Part shown: in pieces, positions 35,581 through 44,360 of the stretch
How the letters are laid out: each line of letters opens with the position of its first letter
Numbering within the stretch: position 1 is the first letter of the stretch
NCBI GenBank assembly: GCA_963787345.1
Contig: CAWBCW010000005.1
Location: 1 to 64,000 of the forward strand
Length of the DNA stretch: 64,000 nt
Source of the DNA: Bacillus_BD sp963787345
Lineage (GTDB): Bacteria > Bacillota > Bacilli > Bacillales > Cytobacillaceae
Direction: 5' to 3'
The notes under the pieces: generated by a model
Databases searched by the model: none
Seen by the model: the letters and a program-made list of their open reading frames with translations, nothing else
What the model was told of the DNA's origin: nothing
Made by a program: the position numbers and the translations under genes

Positions 35581-35612
35581 TTTAACCTTATATGGGAATC
35601 TAAAAAATATAA

Positions 35613-35939
35613 TCAATCTAGCCCCTTTTCTTCCATGTAAATCTGACGATATAATGTCGCACGTTTATGTTTTAATACATGAATTTGATTTTTAATTCTC
35701 TCTTCAGAAGGATTGGATTTTAATAAACGATAAAGATCTAATATCATGCTATTGGTACGACGATATTCTTTCCACAGATTTTCAATTTCCTGAGATAATT
35801 CTTCCCTTCCCATATCCCCGTAGCATTGATGTAAACTGTTCATAATTTCATTTTGCCAGTCTTTGTCACCTAAAGATTGTGCAAGCAAATATAAATCCAA
35901 ATAATCGTTAGCATTCCGACAGCTTAATTGAGTATTCAT
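35613..35939 (-). CDS. Helical small protein B, paralogue of the gene at 34723
   Basis: 108 residues from ATG 35939 behind AAAGGGAGA. Shares with the other copy the blocks DYLDLYLLAQSLGDKDWQNEI, LWKEYRRTNSMILDLYRLLK and QIHVLKHKRATLYRQIYMEEKG. No known family. The two copies bracket a spore protein gene, suggesting a local duplication and possibly a sporulation-stage role (inference). Confidence 0.6.
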   Translation of the reverse strand: MNTQLSCRNANDYLDLYLLAQSLGDKDWQNEIMNSLHQCYGDMGREELSQEIENLWKEYRRTNSMILDLYRLLKSNPSEERIKNQIHVLKHKRATLYRQIYMEEKGLD

Positions 35940-36236
35940 CCTAATATCTCCCTTTACCTTTATTGAAATGCCTTTTATCACATAAACAGTATACAGACGG
36001 TATTAATCCTTATGTCTTTATCGTAGTCGATATTAGTTAATTCTGTCAATTAGTTTGCACATGATCCTTCATTTTCTATATAGACCAAACCATTATATGT
36101 AGAATTATTACTAATGCACAATAATGCTGTTAGTTATTGTAGAAATTTTTAGAACGATTTTTGCAGGAAAATTTATATTTGTCGTTAATTACTATTAAGA
36201 GATAAGCGATTTTTAGAGTGGAAAGGTGGTTTTCTT

Positions 36237-36422
36237 ATGAGTACAGAAGTGACATTACAACAAATGGCTGAAAGTGTAACAAAATCTGTCCTAAATGCAT
36301 CTGATCGAGATTTAGAGACCTTCCAAAAAATCATTGAGGAGTCCATGAAAGTACGGGAAAGTCACAAGAATTTACAGAAGCTAGTGAAAAGCTTTAGCAG
36401 TTCAATGATCCAACGTTCATAA
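36237..36422 (+). CDS. 61-residue helical protein, function unknown
   Basis: A short soluble frame behind GAAAGGTGG and before a strong terminator. Composition is helical and amphipathic (VTLQQMAESVTKSVLNASDR, LETFQKIIEESMKVRESHKN). No family recognised. The clear start and stop signals argue for a real gene. Confidence 0.6.
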   Translation: MSTEVTLQQMAESVTKSVLNASDRDLETFQKIIEESMKVRESHKNLQKLVKSFSSSMIQRS

Positions 36423-36429
36423 ACGATTA

Positions 36430-36457
36430 AAAGCTGTTGAATCCAACAGCTTTTTTA
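36430..36457 (+). terminator. Terminator of the 61-residue gene
   Basis: AAAGCTGTTG-AATC-CAACAGCTTT with six T. Confidence 0.85.
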
Positions 36458-36660
36458 TTTTCATAATCATTATCAATTGAAACTCTCCAACTCAATCCTC
36501 TCTAAAGCTTCCCTAGCACTGATTTAAATAATGTCTGTTTTGTTACATCCCTACATTCCCATCAAAAATAAGGTAAAATAAGATGGTGAGATCATAATAA
36601 AGCTTTACTCATAAACACTATACATAAGAAAAGACCCAATAGTTGGAGGACATAAATTAT

Positions 36661-38331
36661 ATGCTTGGCATTCGTTTTAAACATAGACATCGTTATCAAG
36701 AGATTACAAATGCCTTTTTACGTAATGGCTTTAGTTACTTTGTATATCGAATTGGCTTATCTAATCAGGTTTTCCCTAAGGAACGGGACGCGAAGGAACA
36801 TATGAGCAAACAAACAATCGGAATTAAATTGCGGGAGGTTCTACAAGAATTAGGTCCAACTTTTATTAAGTTAGGACAAATCGCCAGTACCCGGCGTGAC
36901 CTAGTCCCATCAGAAATTGCGGAGGAACTAGAAAAGCTTCAAGATCAAGTGTCTTGTTTTTCTTCTAATAAAGTGCGTGAAATTGTTGAAATGGAATTAG
37001 GGGAAAAATTAGAGAATTTATTTCGGGAATTTAACGAATCATCCATTGCTTCAGCATCCATTGGTCAAGTGCATCATGCCATATTAAAAACGGGTGAACA
37101 TGTAGCAATCAAAGTTCAGAGGCCTGACATCAGAACCACAATCGATACAGATCTAGAAATTCTCGATGATGTCGCACGTTTAATGGAAGCAAATCTGTCT
37201 TGGGCGAAGACTTTTAAAATTCGCAAAATTATTTCCGAGTTTGCCCATTCTTTACGTGCTGAATTAGACTATCAAACAGAAGGAAGAAATGCTGAGCGGA
37301 TAGCAAAGCAATTTTCCAATCATCCTGACGTGGTCATTCCGAAAATTTATTGGGATTATACAAGCAGTAAAGTATTGACGATGGATTTTATTGAAGGCAT
37401 TAAAGTAAATCATATAAGCAGGCTTCAAGAAGAAGGATATAACCTTAAAATCATTGCTGACCGGATCACGAATTCGATGCTCCAGCAAATTTTAATGGAA
37501 GGCTTTTTCCATGGTGATCCACATCCTGGGAATATTTATATTTTACCAGGTAACAGAGTTTCTTATATCGATTTTGGCATGGTTGGCCGCTTAAGTGACG
37601 ATACGAAATTTCATTTTGCTTCATTAGTAATTCACTTGCAGAATGGGAATACGAAGGGGTTACTGAAAACGATCACTAATATGGGGCTTCATTCCAACAC
37701 TGCTGATACAAATGGGTTATACAATGATGTGGATCAGTTTGTCATGAAGTATTCAGATGTTCCATTAAGTCAGATTAGCATTGGAGAAGCGTTAAAGGAG
37801 CTTCTTAGTCTGATTTATCAGCATCAAATCCAAATACCTGCTGATTTATCCAATCTAGGGAAGAACCTTTTCCTCATTGAGTCAATTGTAAGTGAACTAG
37901 ATCCGGATCTCAGTATCGTCGACACCATTAAACCGTTCGGAGAAAAATTAATCCGTAAACGATTCGAGCCGAAAAATGTATTAAAGAGTTCCTGGAGTGA
38001 CATCGTTGAAAATGCGCAAGTCATTGCCAAAATCCCCAAAAATTTAAAAGACTTAACCGATACCATTCAGCATGGAAAATTGCATTTTGAAATGAGTATT
38101 ACAGAAATGAAAGATTTTATGCAGAGAATGGACCGAATCAGTAATCGACTTGCTTTTAGTATTATTCTTTTGTCCTTTAGTATCTTAATGGTTGGTCTCA
38201 TCATCGGAACGTCGATTATTGGACAAAAAAACTTATTATGGGAATTTCCTGCGGTTGAAATCGGTTCGATTGTTGCTACTTCGATGTTTCTATTTATCTT
38301 AATTGCTATTATAAAATCGGGTCGAATGTGA
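36661..38331 (+). CDS. ABC1/UbiB/AarF family atypical kinase
   Basis: 556 residues from ATG 36661; a TTG six codons earlier lacks spacing for the GGAGG. Kinase-like core: FIKLGQIASTRRDLVP (the KxGQ motif replacing the usual glycine loop), ASASIGQVHHA, VAIKVQRPDI, GFFHGDPHPGNIYILP (catalytic loop) and YIDFGMVGRL (metal site). Two C-terminal membrane helices (LAFSIILLSFSILMVGLII; IGSIVATSMFLFILIAII). Family members support quinone or lipid metabolism; the target here is unknown. Single-gene unit with its own terminator. Confidence 0.88.
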   Translation: MLGIRFKHRHRYQEITNAFLRNGFSYFVYRIGLSNQVFPKERDAKEHMSKQTIGIKLREVLQELGPTFIKLGQIASTRRDLVPSEIAEELEKLQDQVSCFSSNKVREIVEMELGEKLENLFREFNESSIASASIGQVHHAILKTGEHVAIKVQRPDIRTTIDTDLEILDDVARLMEANLSWAKTFKIRKIISEFAHSLRAELDYQTEGRNAERIAKQFSNHPDVVIPKIYWDYTSSKVLTMDFIEGIKVNHISRLQEEGYNLKIIADRITNSMLQQILMEGFFHGDPHPGNIYILPGNRVSYIDFGMVGRLSDDTKFHFASLVIHLQNGNTKGLLKTITNMGLHSNTADTNGLYNDVDQFVMKYSDVPLSQISIGEALKELLSLIYQHQIQIPADLSNLGKNLFLIESIVSELDPDLSIVDTIKPFGEKLIRKRFEPKNVLKSSWSDIVENAQVIAKIPKNLKDLTDTIQHGKLHFEMSITEMKDFMQRMDRISNRLAFSIILLSFSILMVGLIIGTSIIGQKNLLWEFPAVEIGSIVATSMFLFILIAIIKSGRM

Positions 38332-38359
38332 CCTTTATAGTTAAATAACTTTAGTGATA

Positions 38360-38396
38360 AAAAATTCCATCTAGCATGTCGTTAAATGGAATTTTT
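38360..38396. terminator. Terminator between the ABC1 kinase and a DinB gene
   Basis: AAAAATTCCAT and ATGGAATTTTT arms, usable from both convergent genes. Confidence 0.75.
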
Positions 38397-38402
38397 TATT
38401 TA

Positions 38403-38849
38403 TTATGCTTGAGCTGCTCTTAAAATGGTATGAATTTGTCCAGCATGTGTTAATTCATGATAAGCTGTGAAATAAACCAATTCTCCATATGTATGATTCC
38501 CTAAAACCGGTTCTGGCAATTGATTCTGAAATGATTCTATTGAAATGCCTTTAATGCGTTCAAGCTGGCTTTTTAATTGTTTAACAATTTCTTCAACACT
38601 CGGAACGCCTTCTTTCCATGCTGAAGGTCTTGACCCGTAACCGAAGTATTCATTATATTGGGCTGGCAGTTGTCCATTTGCACCAAATAAGAATTGTTCA
38701 GCAACAAATAAAATATGTCCTAATTGCCAATGAACGGTATTAGACAACCCTTTTGGCTGAATGTCAAAAACTTCAGGTGATACACCTTCTAAATCCTTGA
38801 AAATATCTCCTCGAGCCAGTTCAAATTGTTTCTTCACTAATTCACTCAT
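38403..38849 (-). CDS. DinB family protein (copy 1)
   Basis: 148 residues, four-helix DinB/YfiT-like bundle with the metal-type histidines in VHWQLGHILFVAEQF near residue 40 and FTAYHELTHAGQIHTI near 128. Related proteins are thiol-dependent transferases or of unknown activity. Closely similar in layout to the gene at 40119 (QPxGxxNTxHWxxGHIL), so the two are paralogues. GGAGG lies before ATG 38849. Confidence 0.85.
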   Translation of the reverse strand: MSELVKKQFELARGDIFKDLEGVSPEVFDIQPKGLSNTVHWQLGHILFVAEQFLFGANGQLPAQYNEYFGYGSRPSAWKEGVPSVEEIVKQLKSQLERIKGISIESFQNQLPEPVLGNHTYGELVYFTAYHELTHAGQIHTILRAAQA

Positions 38850-39016
38850 TCATCATACCTCCTCTTCTTTTCATATTAAATTATTGACTAGACAGAGGGA
38901 TTTTGCAAACTTTTTACCTCCATTACGAAAATATTTCAATAATGACGTTTGCTATTCATGGAATGTCCAACATTAGCATACAATCTACTATTGAATAAAA
39001 GTAAGAGGTGACAAAT

Positions 39017-39817
39017 ATGGAACATAAGAGCTTGCTTCGTCTTTTTGGATTATGCTCACTTATTGGTGGATTATTAATTGCTTTCTTTCAATTTTGGTTT
39101 TATTTAGATCCAACTTCCTTTGTAGCCACTTACTTTGATCATGTTGGCTGGGCTTTTATTACATTTGGTGTTATCGGCCTATATCTTTTTCAATATCGCC
39201 AAACAGGCAGTTTAGGATTTTTTAGCTTCTTACTTCTTTCTCTTGGAATGTTTCAATGGCTTGGGTACAAGTGGTTTCTTACATTTGCAGCACCAGATTT
39301 AAGAAGAAGTGTTCCCGAACTATTAGAAACAGGGTTTCAATCTGTCTCATACGGTGTTGAAGTGTCCAATTATTTTCTCCAAATTTGTTTTTTTCTTTTT
39401 GCCGTGATCTCCCTGTTTAAAGGAAGTTTGTCAAAAGGAGCCTCATCCCTTCTATTAATCGGTTCTGCGATCGCTTTCAATGCTCAAATGAGCGAGTTCA
39501 TCTTATACAGTCCGCTCGTCCCTCAAGCACTGTTAGGCCTTGCCTTTACCTGGTTTGGTTTCTCCCTATTAAAAAACACACAAACAACTACATATGATGA
39601 AATAAATGTGGAGAATGATGAAAATGAGATTGAAAAAGAAGTAGAAGATCAAGTCGATTATTCCACTTTAGAACAAAAATCAAGTAATGAGGTTGAAACT
39701 ACAACTTCTTTACCGGATATGGAGCTGAATAAAGAAGATGATGATGGTGAGGAAACGCCACATTCTATAGAGGGAAGCTCTATTGAACACAAACAAGAAG
39801 TTAGTCCATCATCATAA
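39017..39817 (+). CDS. Polytopic membrane protein with long acidic tail
   Basis: 266 residues from ATG 39017 behind AAGAGGTG. About six membrane helices (LFGLCSLIGGLLIAFFQFWF, HVGWAFITFGVIGLYLF, FFSFLLLSLGMFQWLGY, FLQICFFLFAVISLF, SSLLLIGSAIAF, LLGLAFTWFGFSLL), then some 75 residues of very acidic low-complexity tail (ENDENEIEKEVEDQVDYS). No family recognised. Repeat R4 starts at its stop codon. Confidence 0.65.
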   Translation: MEHKSLLRLFGLCSLIGGLLIAFFQFWFYLDPTSFVATYFDHVGWAFITFGVIGLYLFQYRQTGSLGFFSFLLLSLGMFQWLGYKWFLTFAAPDLRRSVPELLETGFQSVSYGVEVSNYFLQICFFLFAVISLFKGSLSKGASSLLLIGSAIAFNAQMSEFILYSPLVPQALLGLAFTWFGFSLLKNTQTTTYDEINVENDENEIEKEVEDQVDYSTLEQKSSNEVETTTSLPDMELNKEDDDGEETPHSIEGSSIEHKQEVSPSS

Positions 39818-40037
39818 TATCAAACTCGCTCGTCGAATTTGCATATGGATTTTTCTCGAGCTCGCTCGAGAGATTACCATAAAAAAATCCGAGTCACCCG
39901 CCGGAAGCCCCACTTCATTCAGCCTGGGGTTGATCCACGGAATTGATAAAAATTTGCATTCATATCAACACTTATAGATGTGGAAAACTTCTGTACTATC
40001 GTACAAAAACATTTGCTGAAGGAAGTTAAAAGCTGAA
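39818..40037 (+). repeat. Dispersed structured repeat, copy R4
   Basis: CAAACTCGCTCGTCGAATTTG, then GGATTTT...AAAATCC closing hairpin TCTCGAG-CTCG-CTCGAGA, then CACCCGCCGGAAGCC, TTCATTCAGCCTGGGGTTGA, GGAATTGATAAA and a tail ending GCTGAAGGAAGTTAAAAGC as in R2. It begins at the stop of the preceding membrane protein gene. Confidence 0.75.
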
Positions 40038-40118
40038 ATTCAATCTTGTGAATTTCAGCTTTATTTTGTAAAAATAAACAAATTTAGATTAGCACTCTCG
40101 ATTATCACTACCAAAAAC

Positions 40119-40580
40119 TTAAGACTGAATAAGCGAATGATTAATCAGTCTTTTCATAGTATGAATTTGCCCGTAGTGGAACGATTCATGAAAAGCAGTA
40201 AAACTTACTAACTCACCAAATGTTTCCGCCCCGAGCCTTGGCTCAGGAAGCTGCTCTAGAAAGTGATCGTCTGGGATTTCTTGAATTCTTTTTAATTGAT
40301 TTTTTAATTGACTTAAAAGAGTTTCAACGCTTGGAACGTCTCCTTGCCAATCGGAAGGTTTTGTTCCAGCCCAAAATAATCGATTGTAATGCTCTGGAAT
40401 CTGTTTATCCCCAGCTAATAAAAAATTCTCCGAAATTGTTAAAATATGACCAACATGCCAATGAATTGTATTGTTAAATCCCCCTGGTTGAACTTCAAAT
40501 ACTTCTGCTGTGGTCTCCTCAATACTTTCAAACAATCTTTGACGAATAAATTCAAATTCCTTTTTTAAAGCTTGTACCAT
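40119..40580 (-). CDS. DinB family protein (copy 2)
   Basis: 153 residues. HWHVGHILTISENFL near residue 40 and FTAFHESFHYGQIHTM near 130 carry the DinB-fold histidines. Paralogue of the gene 1.3 kb away at 38403, with the same motif spacing. GGGGGGAA lies before ATG 40580. Function unknown. Confidence 0.85.
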   Translation of the reverse strand: MVQALKKEFEFIRQRLFESIEETTAEVFEVQPGGFNNTIHWHVGHILTISENFLLAGDKQIPEHYNRLFWAGTKPSDWQGDVPSVETLLSQLKNQLKRIQEIPDDHFLEQLPEPRLGAETFGELVSFTAFHESFHYGQIHTMKRLINHSLIQS

Positions 40581-40639
40581 TTGTATTCCCCCCGTTTTAT
40601 TCCTCCTCTATTATGTAATATTTCAAATCTTAAGGCAAT

Positions 40640-40686
40640 AGAAAAAGCGACCTGCGTTTAAATGATTAAACAAGGTCGCTTTTTCT
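40640..40686 (-). terminator. Terminator of the haemoglobin gene
   Basis: AGAAAAAGCGACCT and AGGTCGCTTTTTCT arms, directly after the stop. Confidence 0.85.
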
Positions 40687-40695
40687 ATATACTGA

Positions 40696-41055
40696 TTATT
40701 TTTGTAAAATATCATCTTTCAGTGACGCCACTTTTGTTAAAGCGGTATCAATATCCCTTTCTGAAACACCAAAATGCGCAAGTGCCTCATGTAGATGTTT
40801 GACGATCGCTTGGAAATGTACTTCCTGTAAATTCATTCCTTCATGAGCCTTTGCCATCGACTTTCCTGAATATTGGTTGGGTCCGCCTAGAGCAAAGCTA
40901 ATAAACTTCGTCTGATGGCTGCGTTGTTTCTCCATATCCGTCTCTTTAAAATAAGAATTAACACTATCATCCTTCAATACCAATTCATAAAAATAATCAA
41001 CCACTTTAGAAATTGCTGCTTCTCCACCGAGCTGATCATATAAAGATTCAGTCAT
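40696..41055 (-). CDS. Truncated haemoglobin, group I type
   Basis: 119-residue haem protein of the 2-over-2 globin fold. LYDQLGGEAAISKVVDYFYE at the start, FALGGPNQYSGKSMAKAHEGM in the middle and the proximal histidine region HFQAIVKHLHEAL near 80. Such proteins bind O2 or NO and are linked to NO detoxification. Single-gene unit; ATG 41055 behind AGGAGGA. Confidence 0.88.
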   Translation of the reverse strand: MTESLYDQLGGEAAISKVVDYFYELVLKDDSVNSYFKETDMEKQRSHQTKFISFALGGPNQYSGKSMAKAHEGMNLQEVHFQAIVKHLHEALAHFGVSERDIDTALTKVASLKDDILQK

Positions 41056-41164
41056 CTTTCATCCTCCTAGAATAATCATACTGATTTATCATTCCCAAAT
41101 AGAGGCGCCATATACCACTTAATAAATGGAAATAACGATTTACTTTTCACTCGTTCCATAGAAA

Positions 41165-41196
41165 AAACTCCCTTATCTCAATTTCAAGGGAGTTTT
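41165..41196 (-). terminator. Terminator of the catalase gene
   Basis: AAAACTCCCTT and AAGGGAGTTTT arms; T-rich on the minus strand. Confidence 0.8.
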
Positions 41197-41208
41197 AATT
41201 TCAACTTA

Positions 41209-42723
41209 TTATTCCGTTTTTGAAGCAGCTGCATCGATATCACTTAAGTCAATTCCAAGAGCTTTAGCTACTCCTTCTCCATAGGATGGATCTGCTTTGT
41301 AGCAATTGTTAATATGTCTTAATTGAACTTCTTTCGTCGTTCCCTGCATGTTGCCTGCAGTATTATCAAATAACCTTTGTTGTTCTTCGCTTGTCATCAA
41401 TCTAAACAGTTTTCCTGGTTGTTCATAATAGTTATCATCATCATCACGGAAATTATAGAAATCAGTGCCACCTGTAGGATCTAAAGCTGGTTCTTGATGT
41501 TCTTTTGAATCCTGCCATTCTCCATAGCTATTAGGAGAGTATGATACACTTCCTTCTGAAGGGTTCATAATTCTCATCGCTCCATCACGATGGTATGGAT
41601 GGAAGTTTTTCACGCCTTTCGGATAGTTAACTGGAATTTGCCAATAGTTAACCCCTAAACGATAACGTTGAGCGTCTCCGTATGAAAACAAACGGCCTTG
41701 CAGCATTCGATCAGGTGAGAAGCCGATTCCAGGTACATGATTTGTCGGTGCAAATGCAGCCTGTTCGACTTCAGCAAAATAGTTATCAGGGTTGCGGTTT
41801 AATTCAACTTCCCCTACTTCGATAAGAGGGAAGTCTTTTTTGTACCATACTTTTGTTAAATCAAATGGATTATAAGGATGATTCGAAGCTTGTTCTTCAG
41901 TCATCACTTGAATATACATTTTCCATTTAGGGAAATCTTTCTTTTCAATCGCTTCGAATAAATCTCTTTGATGGCTTTCCCGATCTTGGCCGATTAGTTC
42001 TCCGGCCTCTTGATCTGTTAAGTTCTTAATTCCTTGTTGGGTAACAAAATGGAATTTCACCCAGACACGTTCGTTATTGGCGTTGATTAGGCTGTAAGTA
42101 TGGCTGCCGAACATATGCATATTACGATAACTTACTGGAATCCCACGATCACTCATCGTGATCGTTACTTGGTGTAAAGCTTCGGGCAGCGATGACCAGA
42201 AATCCCAGTTTGCTTGAGGATTATGCATATTCGTTCTCGGGTCACGCTTAACAACATGGTTTAAATCTGGGAATCTTTTCGGATCTCTAAAGAAGAATAC
42301 GGGCGTATTATTCCCGACAAGATCCCAGTTTCCTTCTTCAGTATAGAACTTCATTGCGGTTCCGCGGATATCACGCTCTGCATCTGCTGCCCCACGTTCT
42401 CCAGCAACCGTTGAAAACCGAATAAACATTTCGGTTTTCTTCCCTACTTGAGAGAAAATCTTTGCTTTTGTATATTGTGTAATGTCATTTGTTACTGTAA
42501 ACGTACCATATGCACCTGATCCTTTAGCATGCATACGTCTTTCAGGAATAACTTCACGATCAAAGTGCGCTAATTTTTCAAGAAGCCAAATGTCTTCCAT
42601 CACTAAAGGACCACGTTTCCCTGCTGTTCTGCTATCATCATCGTTTGCTACCGGAGCACCGAAAGCTGTTGTCATTTTTTTGGATTGAGAATCATTTTTA
42701 TTTAAATTATTTTTATTTTCCAT
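41209..42723 (-). CDS. katA: Monofunctional haem catalase
   Basis: Dismutes hydrogen peroxide. 504 residues from ATG 42723; 26 in-frame codons upstream are hydrophobic and look non-coding. Distal histidine in ERRMHAKGSGAYG near residue 64, NTPVFFFRDPKRFPDL, MSDRGIPVSYRNMHMFGSH, and the proximal haem tyrosine in RLFSYGDAQRYRLG near 345. Small-subunit clade 3 size. A PerR-like box overlaps the probable promoter, so peroxide induction is likely. Confidence 0.92.
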   Translation of the reverse strand: MENKNNLNKNDSQSKKMTTAFGAPVANDDDSRTAGKRGPLVMEDIWLLEKLAHFDREVIPERRMHAKGSGAYGTFTVTNDITQYTKAKIFSQVGKKTEMFIRFSTVAGERGAADAERDIRGTAMKFYTEEGNWDLVGNNTPVFFFRDPKRFPDLNHVVKRDPRTNMHNPQANWDFWSSLPEALHQVTITMSDRGIPVSYRNMHMFGSHTYSLINANNERVWVKFHFVTQQGIKNLTDQEAGELIGQDRESHQRDLFEAIEKKDFPKWKMYIQVMTEEQASNHPYNPFDLTKVWYKKDFPLIEVGEVELNRNPDNYFAEVEQAAFAPTNHVPGIGFSPDRMLQGRLFSYGDAQRYRLGVNYWQIPVNYPKGVKNFHPYHRDGAMRIMNPSEGSVSYSPNSYGEWQDSKEHQEPALDPTGGTDFYNFRDDDDNYYEQPGKLFRLMTSEEQQRLFDNTAGNMQGTTKEVQLRHINNCYKADPSYGEGVAKALGIDLSDIDAAASKTE

Positions 42724-42761
42724 ACTATTTACCAACCCTTTCCTTCTAGGAAAATCACAAA

Positions 42762-42776
42762 CTATAATAATTACAA
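42762..42776 (-). promoter_or_regulatory. PerR-like box overlapping the katA promoter
   Basis: The plus strand reads CTATAATAATTACAA, 13 of 15 to TTATAATNATTATAA. On the minus strand it overlaps a possible -10 (TATTGT) spaced 17 bp from TTGCAT. Position about 40-55 bp before the katA ATG. Confidence 0.6.
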
Positions 42777-42922
42777 TATCATAATTATTTTTCAGATGCA
42801 AAATATATGATTCTATTTTAATATACTTATTTAATATATTTATAAACCTTTTCGTATCAAGACTTGTACTCCTATTATATTCCGATCTTTCTACTTAATT
42901 TTACACATCTTTAACCTCTTGT

Positions 42923-42957
42923 ATTATTATCATTTACAACTTACAAATGATAATAAT
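42923..42957. promoter_or_regulatory. Perfect 13-bp inverted repeat upstream of katA
   Basis: ATTATTATCATTT, a 9-bp spacer, then AAATGATAATAAT. The half-sites resemble Fur/PerR half-boxes but point outward compared with a classical 7-1-7 box. It lies between the upstream gene's terminator and katA, about 200 bp before its start. Confidence 0.5.
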
Positions 42958-42992
42958 TGCATTTAAATGATAAAACCATCTCTTTTGACTAT

Positions 42993-43021
42993 AAAAAAAG
43001 AACGGTTTATTGTGACCGTTC
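42993..43021 (-). terminator. Terminator of the DCC-family gene
   Basis: GAACGGT and ACCGTTC arms followed by seven T on the minus strand. Confidence 0.85.
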
Positions 43022-43023
43022 AA

Positions 43024-43422
43024 TTAGTCCGATAAAAATCGCTTTCGAATATGTTCAGGGTAGATCTCACAATGATTTTTCTCACCAAACCATTTGTAAC
43101 GATTGTGAGCGATAAAGTCATAGAGTGGATCTAATAACCGCTTCGGAACTACATTAAAAATATAGAATATCTTCCAAAATCCATGGAGCTGACGACAGAT
43201 TCTTAGTATAGCTGAGGCTTTTATGGAGGCCTGATCTTTTTCAATTACGACAAGACTATTCACATCCCCCGGAAGCTGATGCTTTTCGAGTAATGTCTTC
43301 GCTAGTTGACTTTGCAATGGTGCAAAATAAAAGATTTCTTTCCGATCATGTTCAATGATAAATCGTACACTCACATCACAAAAATGACAATCACCATCAA
43401 ACAGTACAATTGGAAACATCAT
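43024..43422 (-). CDS. DCC family thiol-disulfide oxidoreductase-like protein
   Basis: 132 residues with the family signature VLFDGDCHFCDVSVRFI at the N-terminus (DxxC..C), PLQSQLAKTLL, and SAILRICRQLHGFWKIFYIF with a C-terminal VVPKRLLDPLYDFIAHNRYKWFG, all typical of DUF393 (YuxK-like) proteins. Probably redox-active through the CHFC pair. Cellular partner unknown. Confidence 0.85.
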   Translation of the reverse strand: MMFPIVLFDGDCHFCDVSVRFIIEHDRKEIFYFAPLQSQLAKTLLEKHQLPGDVNSLVVIEKDQASIKASAILRICRQLHGFWKIFYIFNVVPKRLLDPLYDFIAHNRYKWFGEKNHCEIYPEHIRKRFLSD

Positions 43423-43447
43423 TTACCTCCCTCCGGTATGTATGAAT

Positions 43448-43500
43448 AAAGGTGTCATTTCCACAATAACCTTAATGTTACTTGTGGGAATGACACCTTT
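43448..43500. terminator. Long hairpin downstream of the 63-residue gene
   Basis: Arms of 23 bp with a few mismatches (AAAGGTGTCATT / AATGACACCTTT as the outer part). It lies between the stop at 43525 and the DCC gene start. T tract short, so efficiency is uncertain. Confidence 0.6.
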
Positions 43501-43524
43501 TACAAAAAATCCTATTCATTCTTT

Positions 43525-43716
43525 TCATATCTTAAATCGCAGCCATTTACTTAATGAGAGACGATTTTTATCGATGATTTTCAATTCTTCCATGACTAGT
43601 TTATCTTTACGATCTGTTATCCAGTTTGTTAATTCTTGCTTATCATCAAATTGAGTATAGTATGTTTCTCCACCTTTTCCGACAGCATTAACAACATACC
43701 TGCAATGTTTCGCCAT
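43525..43716 (-). CDS. 63-residue protein, function unknown
   Basis: From ATG 43716 behind AAGGTGG. Contains HCRYVVNAVGKGGETYYTQF, ELTNWITDRKDKLVMEELKI and a basic end (SLSKWLRFKI). No signal or membrane segment. No family recognised. Confidence 0.5.
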   Translation of the reverse strand: MAKHCRYVVNAVGKGGETYYTQFDDKQELTNWITDRKDKLVMEELKIIDKNRLSLSKWLRFKI

Positions 43717-43888
43717 GTTAAATGAAACCACCTTTTTTTATGACGTATTTACTTACAAATGGATTATAACAGGTTTATATAAAACGTAAAGTGCCTTTTA
43801 ACATAATTCTCGTTAAATTTTATCGAACAAACCTTTAAATTTACTTTACAATCCTTTTGCTAAAATACCAATAAAAAGAGTAGATTGT

Positions 43889-44279
43889 ATGAAAGCAAAC
43901 ATAAATTGGTCAAAAAATCTGACATTCTCAGGAATGACGATATCAGAGCAAGAAATTAGGATGGACGCTGCTGAAGATATTGGAGGAAATAACTCCGGTG
44001 CCAGACCCACATATATGAATTGGCTGGATGCACAGGAATTGATATTATATTAATCCTTAATATAATGACCTCTTTTGCGATGAATGTATAAGGTGATCAT
44101 GCAGAACAACATCCACAACGGTTTAGTCATATAAACTTAAAGGAGAATTACCAAACGAAATGTTAGAGCGTGCAATTTATCTATCTAAAGATAAACATTG
44201 TTCTGTACCCCATTCCATAGATGCGGAGATTACAGCAAGTTATTCAATCGATGGGTTAAACAGTGAAAAAACACTTTGA
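43889..44279 (+). pseudogene. Decayed OsmC family peroxiredoxin-like gene
   Basis: Fragments in shifting frames follow the order of an OsmC protein: KANINWSKNLTFSGMTISEQ, RMDAAEDIGGNNSGARP, a shortened region where the catalytic cysteine (GCTGID) should stand in frame, then GDHAEQHPQRFSHINLKGEL, CSVPHSIDAEITASYSIDGL. Stops and shifts occur near 44030-44130, and the region between the two halves is shorter than in intact proteins. Intact family members reduce organic peroxides with a Cys pair. No functional product is expected. Confidence 0.8.
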
Positions 44280-44360
44280 TTCTGATTTAAAAGAGGCTGA
44301 AATAAATGAATCAACCTCTTCCATTTTAATTAATGAAGGACTTGTGACTTGAATTTAAGT

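Noticed and set aside
42779..42794. Second PerR box next to the first (TCATAATTATTTTTC)
   Set aside because: Four or more mismatches in 15; likely A/T-rich background.
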